Shown piece by piece: positions 32,284-36,010 of a stretch of DNA of 36,010 bases. The stretch covers positions 1-36,010 of the forward strand of contig CAYYHA010000019.1 of the NCBI GenBank assembly GCA_964471535.1, read 5' to 3'. The stretch's first letter is position 1, and the number at the start of each line of letters is the position of its first letter. The DNA comes from CAYYHA01 sp964471535 (GTDB taxonomy: Bacteria > Myxococcota > Myxococcia > SLRQ01). Below the pieces are notes generated by a model. The model was not told where the DNA came from. It worked only from the letters and a program-made list of their open reading frames with translations, and did not search any database. The position numbers and the translations under genes were made by a program.

Positions 32284-33656
32284 ATCCGCACATCTTCAGG
32301 CAGTACGATATCCGCGGCGTGGTGGACGAGGACCTGACGGAGACCATCGTCTTCGACATCGGTCGGGCGCTGGGGACGGAGCTCCGAGACGCAGGGGGCC
32401 AGCGCATCGTGGTGGGCCGAGATGGACGCACGAGTTCCGACCGCTTCTTCGAGGCGCTCTCGAGCGGACTTCGTGAGGTCGGTGTGAGCGTCGTGGACAT
32501 CGGCCGAGTCCCGACGCCGGTGTGCTACTTCGCCGCCAACTTCTACGACGACGTGCACGGTCTCGCCATGATCACCGGCTCCCACAACCCGCCGAGCCAC
32601 AACGGTCTGAAGGTCGGGATCGGCACGGCGACGATGAGCGGCGGGGCGATCCAGAACCTCCGGGCGCGGATCGAGTCGGAGCAGTTCGCCTCGGCGCAGG
32701 CGCCGGGTACCCTGGAGGCCCGCGACGCCATCGAGCCCTACCTCGCCTACCTGGAGGAGAACCTGGCCTTCGGCGAGCGCCGCTTTCCGGTGGTGGTCGA
32801 CGCCGGAAACGGCATGGGCGGCGTCACGGCCCTTCCGATGCTCGAAGCCGCTGGCTTCCCCACCACCGGCCTCTACCTCGAGCCGGACGGGACCTTCCCC
32901 CACCACGAGGCCGATCCGACGGTGGAGGCGAACCTTCTCGATCTGAAGCGATCCCTCGCCGAATCGGAGGCCGAGCTGGGAGTCGCCTACGACGGCGATG
33001 GAGACCGCATCGGCGTGGTGGCGCCGGGGGGCCGGGTCATCTGGGGCGACGAGCTGATGGTGCTCTTCGCGCGGCAGGTGCTCTCGGAGATCCCCGGGGC
33101 CGCCATCGTGGCGGAGGTGAAGTGCAGCAAGCGCCTCTACGACGAGATCGAGCGCCTAGGAGGCCGCCCCATCATGTGGGCCGCAGGTCATTCGCTGATC
33201 AAAGAGAAGATGCGCCGTGAAGGGGCGATGCTCGGCGGCGAGATGAGTGGCCACATCTTCTTCGCCGATCGCTACTACGGCTTCGACGACGCCTGCTATG
33301 CGACCGGTCGCCTGCTGGAGATCCTCTCGCGCACCGACCAGAGCATCGACACCCTCCTGGCGGATCTGCCGCTGACCTACTCGACGCCGGAGCTGCGGGT
33401 CGAGTGCCCCGAGGCGCTGAAGTTCGAGGTGGTCGCCGGCGTCACCGAAAGGCTCGCCAAGGATCGGGAGGTGATCACCGTCGACGGAGCCCGGGTGCTC
33501 TACCCCGATGGTTGGGGTCTGGTCCGAGCCTCCAACACCCAGCCGCTCTTGGTCCTCCGCTTCGAGGCCGAGTCGGAGGCGCGCCTCGCCGAGATCCGGG
33601 AAGAGGTCGAGGGCATCGTGCGACAGGTTCGGTCCGAACTCGAGTCCAGGGCATGA
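32280..33656 (+). CDS. manB: Phosphomannomutase/phosphoglucomutase
   Basis: 458 residues from a TTG at 32280, chosen because it overlaps the manC stop and has GGAGG 6 bases upstream; it gives the correct N terminus IFRQYDIRGVV. It interconverts mannose-6-phosphate and mannose-1-phosphate (possibly glucose phosphates too). All four active-site loops of the alpha-D-phosphohexomutase family are seen: phosphoserine loop ITGSHNPPSHNG (TGSHNP rather than the more common TASHNP), metal loop DGDGDR, sugar-binding GGEMSGH, and phosphate-binding RASNTQP. The length fits AlgC-type enzymes. It is coupled at both ends, with the ROK kinase start overlapping its stop. Confidence 0.95.
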   Translation: MNPHIFRQYDIRGVVDEDLTETIVFDIGRALGTELRDAGGQRIVVGRDGRTSSDRFFEALSSGLREVGVSVVDIGRVPTPVCYFAANFYDDVHGLAMITGSHNPPSHNGLKVGIGTATMSGGAIQNLRARIESEQFASAQAPGTLEARDAIEPYLAYLEENLAFGERRFPVVVDAGNGMGGVTALPMLEAAGFPTTGLYLEPDGTFPHHEADPTVEANLLDLKRSLAESEAELGVAYDGDGDRIGVVAPGGRVIWGDELMVLFARQVLSEIPGAAIVAEVKCSKRLYDEIERLGGRPIMWAAGHSLIKEKMRREGAMLGGEMSGHIFFADRYYGFDDACYATGRLLEILSRTDQSIDTLLADLPLTYSTPELRVECPEALKFEVVAGVTERLAKDREVITVDGARVLYPDGWGLVRASNTQPLLVLRFEAESEARLAEIREEVEGIVRQVRSELESRA

Positions 33657-34591
33657 CCGAGGCCGCTGCGCTCGCCGTCGACTTGGGTGGAACGCACCTT
33701 CGCGTCGCCCGGGTCTCTCCCGAGGGCCGAATCCTCGAGGTGCGGCGGGAAGCCCATCGCGATCGCAGCTTCGAAGCGGTGGTAGGCCGCATCGAAGCGC
33801 GCCTCATGGAACTCTCCGAGTCAGGGCCCGTCTCGGCGGTGGGCGTCGCCGTCGCCGCTCAGATCCTCCTGCCTGAGGGCAGGGTCGCGGTGGCCCCCAA
33901 TCTGGGGTGGCGTGACGTTCCCCTAGGCACCCGCCTCTCCGAGCGGCTCCCATGGCCAGTGAAGGTGATGAACGATCTCTCTGCCTACGTGTGCGGCGAA
34001 CGCCTCGCCGGCGCGGGCCGTGGCTGCGACGATCTCTTCCTCCTCGCCGTTGGGTCAGGGGTGGGCTCGGGCATCCTTTGTGGCGGGCGACTGCTCGAGG
34101 GCGCAGACGGACTGGCCGGCGAAATCGGCCACGTGAAGGTGGTTCCAGGTGGCCGCCTCTGCGGATGCGGGGAGCACGGCTGTCTCGAGGCCTATGCCGG
34201 GGGGCACGCCCTCGCCGCGATCGCCGGGGAGCGGATCGAAGCAGGCGCCGCGGGCAGTGCGATTCGTGAAGCGGCCGGCGACGGACCGATCGAAGCGCGG
34301 CACATCGCTGCCGCAGCGGAGGCAGGCGACCCGCTGGCGCAGGAGATCCTCCAAGAAGCCGCCGGCTACCTAGGGCTCGCTGCGTCCTGGATGGTCACCG
34401 TCTTCAACCCGCGTCGACTCATCCTCGGGGGAGGCGTGCTCCTGGGCTCGCCGTGGCTTCGCGCGCGCGTCTCCTCGCGCACCCTCGAACTGGCGGCACG
34501 CCCCGCCGGAAGCCGCGTCGCCATCCACGCCGCCCTGCTCGGCGACGATGCAGGCCTCATCGGCGCGGCGGCGGTCGCAGCGGGCCCCTAG
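33653..34591 (+). CDS. ROK-family sugar kinase (glucokinase-like)
   Basis: 312 residues from ATG overlapping the manB stop (ATGA). The N terminus has the ATP-binding DLGGTHLR. Further motifs are NDLSAYVCGE (catalytic Asp in the ND pair, near residue 102), AVGSGVGSGI, EIGHVKV and the ROK zinc-binding GCGEHGCLEAYAGG with its Cys residues. The C-terminal RLILGGGVLLG strand completes the fold. It phosphorylates a hexose with ATP; glucose is most likely from family resemblance, but mannose would fit the operon by supplying mannose-6-phosphate to ManB. No DNA-binding domain is present, so it is an enzyme and not a ROK repressor. Confidence 0.9.
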   Translation: MTEAAALAVDLGGTHLRVARVSPEGRILEVRREAHRDRSFEAVVGRIEARLMELSESGPVSAVGVAVAAQILLPEGRVAVAPNLGWRDVPLGTRLSERLPWPVKVMNDLSAYVCGERLAGAGRGCDDLFLLAVGSGVGSGILCGGRLLEGADGLAGEIGHVKVVPGGRLCGCGEHGCLEAYAGGHALAAIAGERIEAGAAGSAIREAAGDGPIEARHIAAAAEAGDPLAQEILQEAAGYLGLAASWMVTVFNPRRLILGGGVLLGSPWLRARVSSRTLELAARPAGSRVAIHAALLGDDAGLIGAAAVAAGP

Positions 34592-34604
34592 TACGCCGGC
34601 GTAC
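34591..34604. promoter_or_regulatory. 14-bp perfect palindrome after the ROK kinase
   Basis: GTACGCCGGCGTAC starts at the last base of the kinase stop codon. It may be a dyad operator for the PilZ-receiver gene 124 bp downstream, or part of a terminator; no T tract follows. Confidence 0.3.
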
Positions 34605-34728
34605 CCGCGCCCCCCAATGGCCCGCCGGGCAAGGAGGCTTGCGCGGCACCCTCCCCCGCGGCTGGATCCCTTGGAGCGGCCGCGCCTAAGATGTGGGCCG
34701 TGCGGAGCACGCTGCGGAAGGAAGGGCC

Positions 34729-35517
34729 ATGACCGGTGACGGCCGTTTTGGCGGCGACGATGTCGTCGACGACATCATCCTGAAGGTCGAGTATCACGCG
34801 CCCGAGGACCTGCTCTCCGACTACCTCACGGAGCTGGGATCGGGCGGCCTCTTCATCCGCACCGATTCCCCGCTGGCCGTCGGCCAGAGGATCGCCTTCT
34901 CCCTCTCGTTTCCCGGGCTGCTCCCACCGCTACGCCTCGAGGGGACGGTGCGCTCGCGGCGCGACGCCTACAGCGAGGCCGGACCACCCGGGGTGGCGGT
35001 AGAGCTGTCGTGGCCGAACGTGGAGTGCAAGGCGGAGCTCGAGGGGTTGCTCCGCCGGCTGCGGCGCAACCGCCGCACGGCCGAGGAGGATCCGGCCCGA
35101 CCCTTTCGCGTCCTCTTGGTCGAAGACAACGATTTCGTCCACGAGCTCTTCCAGCACGCGCTCAAGCGCTTCAACCGCAGGTTCCAGAGCGGTCGCGGGC
35201 TCACCGTCCTCCACGCCGCCGACGGCCAGCAGGCACTACAGATGCTCCGCGGTGAGCCCTTCGATCTCGCCATCGTGGATCACTTCCTTCCGGTGCTCTC
35301 CGGTGTGCAGATCATCGAGCGCATGCGCGGCGATCCGAAACTCGCCGACATCCCCATCCTCATGGTCAGCGTTGGGGGAGACGACGTGCGGGAGGAGGCT
35401 CTCCGAGCAGGCGCCGATCTCTACATCGAGAAACCCGTGCTCCTGCAGCAGCTACTCAACACCCTGCACCGTTTGCTGTCTCCCATCCCCTCGGAAGGGC
35501 AGGTTCAAGAGTCATGA
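34729..35517 (+). CDS. PilZ-domain/receiver-domain fusion protein
   Basis: 262 residues from ATG at 34729, with AAGGAAGGG just upstream. Residues about 15-115 form a PilZ-like domain of the type described as a Myxococcus paralogous domain: GSGGLFIRTDSPLAVGQ, then FSLSFPG, and GVAVELSW. The RxxxR c-di-GMP-binding motif is not clearly present, so nucleotide binding is uncertain. Residues about 126-250 are a response-regulator receiver: VEDND acidic pair, phosphoacceptor Asp in LAIVDHFLP, Ser in MVSVGGDD and Lys in YIEKPV. No DNA-binding output domain is seen, so it probably works by protein interaction, as in motility or polarity systems. Its stop overlaps the next gene. Confidence 0.88.
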   Translation: MTGDGRFGGDDVVDDIILKVEYHAPEDLLSDYLTELGSGGLFIRTDSPLAVGQRIAFSLSFPGLLPPLRLEGTVRSRRDAYSEAGPPGVAVELSWPNVECKAELEGLLRRLRRNRRTAEEDPARPFRVLLVEDNDFVHELFQHALKRFNRRFQSGRGLTVLHAADGQQALQMLRGEPFDLAIVDHFLPVLSGVQIIERMRGDPKLADIPILMVSVGGDDVREEALRAGADLYIEKPVLLQQLLNTLHRLLSPIPSEGQVQES

Positions 35518-35882
35518 AACATGTGGTGGTCGTGGACGACTCGGAGATCGTCACCGAGCTTCTCAAGAGCGCCCTCGAGGCGGAGGGGGTGCGCGTGACC
35601 GCCTGCCTCGAGCCTGAGCGCGAGGTGGTCGCAGGTGCCGATCCTCCCGACCTCATTCTCCTCGACATCAACATGCCGCAGTATTTCGGGGATGACGTGG
35701 CCGCGTTCTTTCGCGACGCCTGGCAGGTGGAGGCCCCCATCTATCTCTTCTCGGACATCGACGAGGCGGACCTGAAGGCCCGCACCGAAGAGGCTGGCGT
35801 CGCCGGCTACATCTGGAAGGGTTGGGGCATGGATCGCGTGGTCGAGCGGATCCTCGATCTCCTCGGCGCGGATGCGGGGTAG
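35514..35882 (+). CDS. Single-domain response regulator (receiver)
   Basis: 122 residues from ATG overlapping the preceding stop (ATGA). It is a stand-alone CheY-like receiver: VVVDDSE acidic pair, phosphoacceptor Asp in LLDINMP, Ser in LFSDIDE where Thr/Ser is normal, and Lys in YIWKGWG in place of the usual KP context. Lack of Pro after the Lys is slightly atypical. Without an output domain it likely relays phosphate or binds a partner. It sits between a PilZ-receiver and an HPt-like gene, so the three probably form one signalling unit. Confidence 0.9.
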   Translation: MKHVVVVDDSEIVTELLKSALEAEGVRVTACLEPEREVVAGADPPDLILLDINMPQYFGDDVAAFFRDAWQVEAPIYLFSDIDEADLKARTEEAGVAGYIWKGWGMDRVVERILDLLGADAG

Positions 35883-36010
35883 ATGGCCGACGAGTTCTAC
35901 AGGAAGTTTGGCGACAAGTGCCGCCTCCGCCGTGAGGCGCTACGGGAGGCGGACCTCGAGCGCTGCCGCCTCGAAGCACACGCGCTCGCAGGGGAAGCCG
36001 GCCTCCTCGA
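35883..36010 (+). CDS. N-terminal part of a possible HPt protein (cut by window end)
   Basis: The ATG follows the previous TAG with no space. About 42 residues are visible, Arg/Glu/Leu-rich and helical, and the last contain AHALAGEAGLL. This resembles the histidine-phosphotransfer motif H-x-L-K-G-x-x-x-x-L-G, although the usual Lys is Ala here. An HPt protein next to two receivers would be logical, but with a third of a domain visible this is tentative. Confidence 0.45.
   Translation, partial: MADEFYRKFGDKCRLRREALREADLERCRLEAHALAGEAGLL

Noticed and set aside
33653..34591. ROK transcriptional repressor
   Set aside because: No N-terminal helix-turn-helix; the protein begins directly with the kinase ATP-binding motif.

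Overview
This is a very GC-rich window (roughly 70% by eye) from a bacterium that looks like a member of the Myxococcota or a close deltaproteobacterial relative. The evidence is a Cys-rich secreted protein, a TPR protein with a C-terminal anchor, an AgmX/PglI-type C-terminal domain, a Myxococcus-type PilZ domain fused to a receiver, and a NifJ pyruvate oxidoreductase followed by a dihydroorotate-dehydrogenase-like gene. Placement is an inference, since there is no rRNA in the window. The sequence is a scaffold with six N runs: 5036-5045, 5256-5265, 7393-7492, 13498-13597, 16399-16408 and 26586-26595. Several genes are damaged or uncertain at these points.

Layout. 1-4209: end of a Cys-rich protein gene (+), then a polytopic GT-C-like membrane protein and a TPR protein (both -). 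4368-13468: an island of radical SAM (rSAM) peptide-modification genes. 13616-16086: aldo/keto reductase and MgtE (-). 16087-16542: a damaged scaffold junction carrying a fragment that looks like lspA. 16543-19554: ECF sigma factor, anti-sigma factor, a small secreted protein and an outer-membrane-like protein (+). 19567-20283: a Cys-motif protein (-). 20506-25073: nifJ and a PyrD-like gene (+). 25422-27351: a PQQ-type beta-propeller protein and an AgmX-like protein with an apparent frameshift (-). 27656-34591: metK, uppP, an N6-adenine DNA methyltransferase, manC, manB and a ROK sugar kinase (+). 34729-36010: PilZ-receiver, receiver and a partial HPt-like gene (+).

The main discovery candidate is the island at 4368-13468. 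It holds a small protein made of a charged leader followed by tandem His-Gly-Ser units (at least 19 His-Xaa-Ser units visible, with the middle lost in a 100-N gap). An HxsB-like rSAM maturase, an HxsD-like protein and a second short HxsD-like protein lie upstream on the same strand, the three enzyme-side genes being translationally coupled. This matches the described His-Xaa-Ser (Hxs) type of system. Around it are four further rSAM proteins, one with two rSAM domains, giving six rSAM domains in about 9 kb. These four share a C-terminal signature: a Cys in a P-x-C context, then C-x2-C-x5-C-[PG]-G. A Tat-signal protein is coupled to the first of them. No canonical HxsC, protease or exporter is recognised. 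I propose an expanded Hxs-type RiPP or surface-protein system whose product is unknown.

The other blocks are more conventional. metK to the ROK kinase supplies S-adenosylmethionine, recycles undecaprenyl phosphate and makes GDP-mannose precursors; S-adenosylmethionine is also the cofactor of the methyltransferase in that operon and of the rSAM island. The ECF operon looks like an envelope-stress unit. The last three genes look like a c-di-GMP/phosphorelay module.
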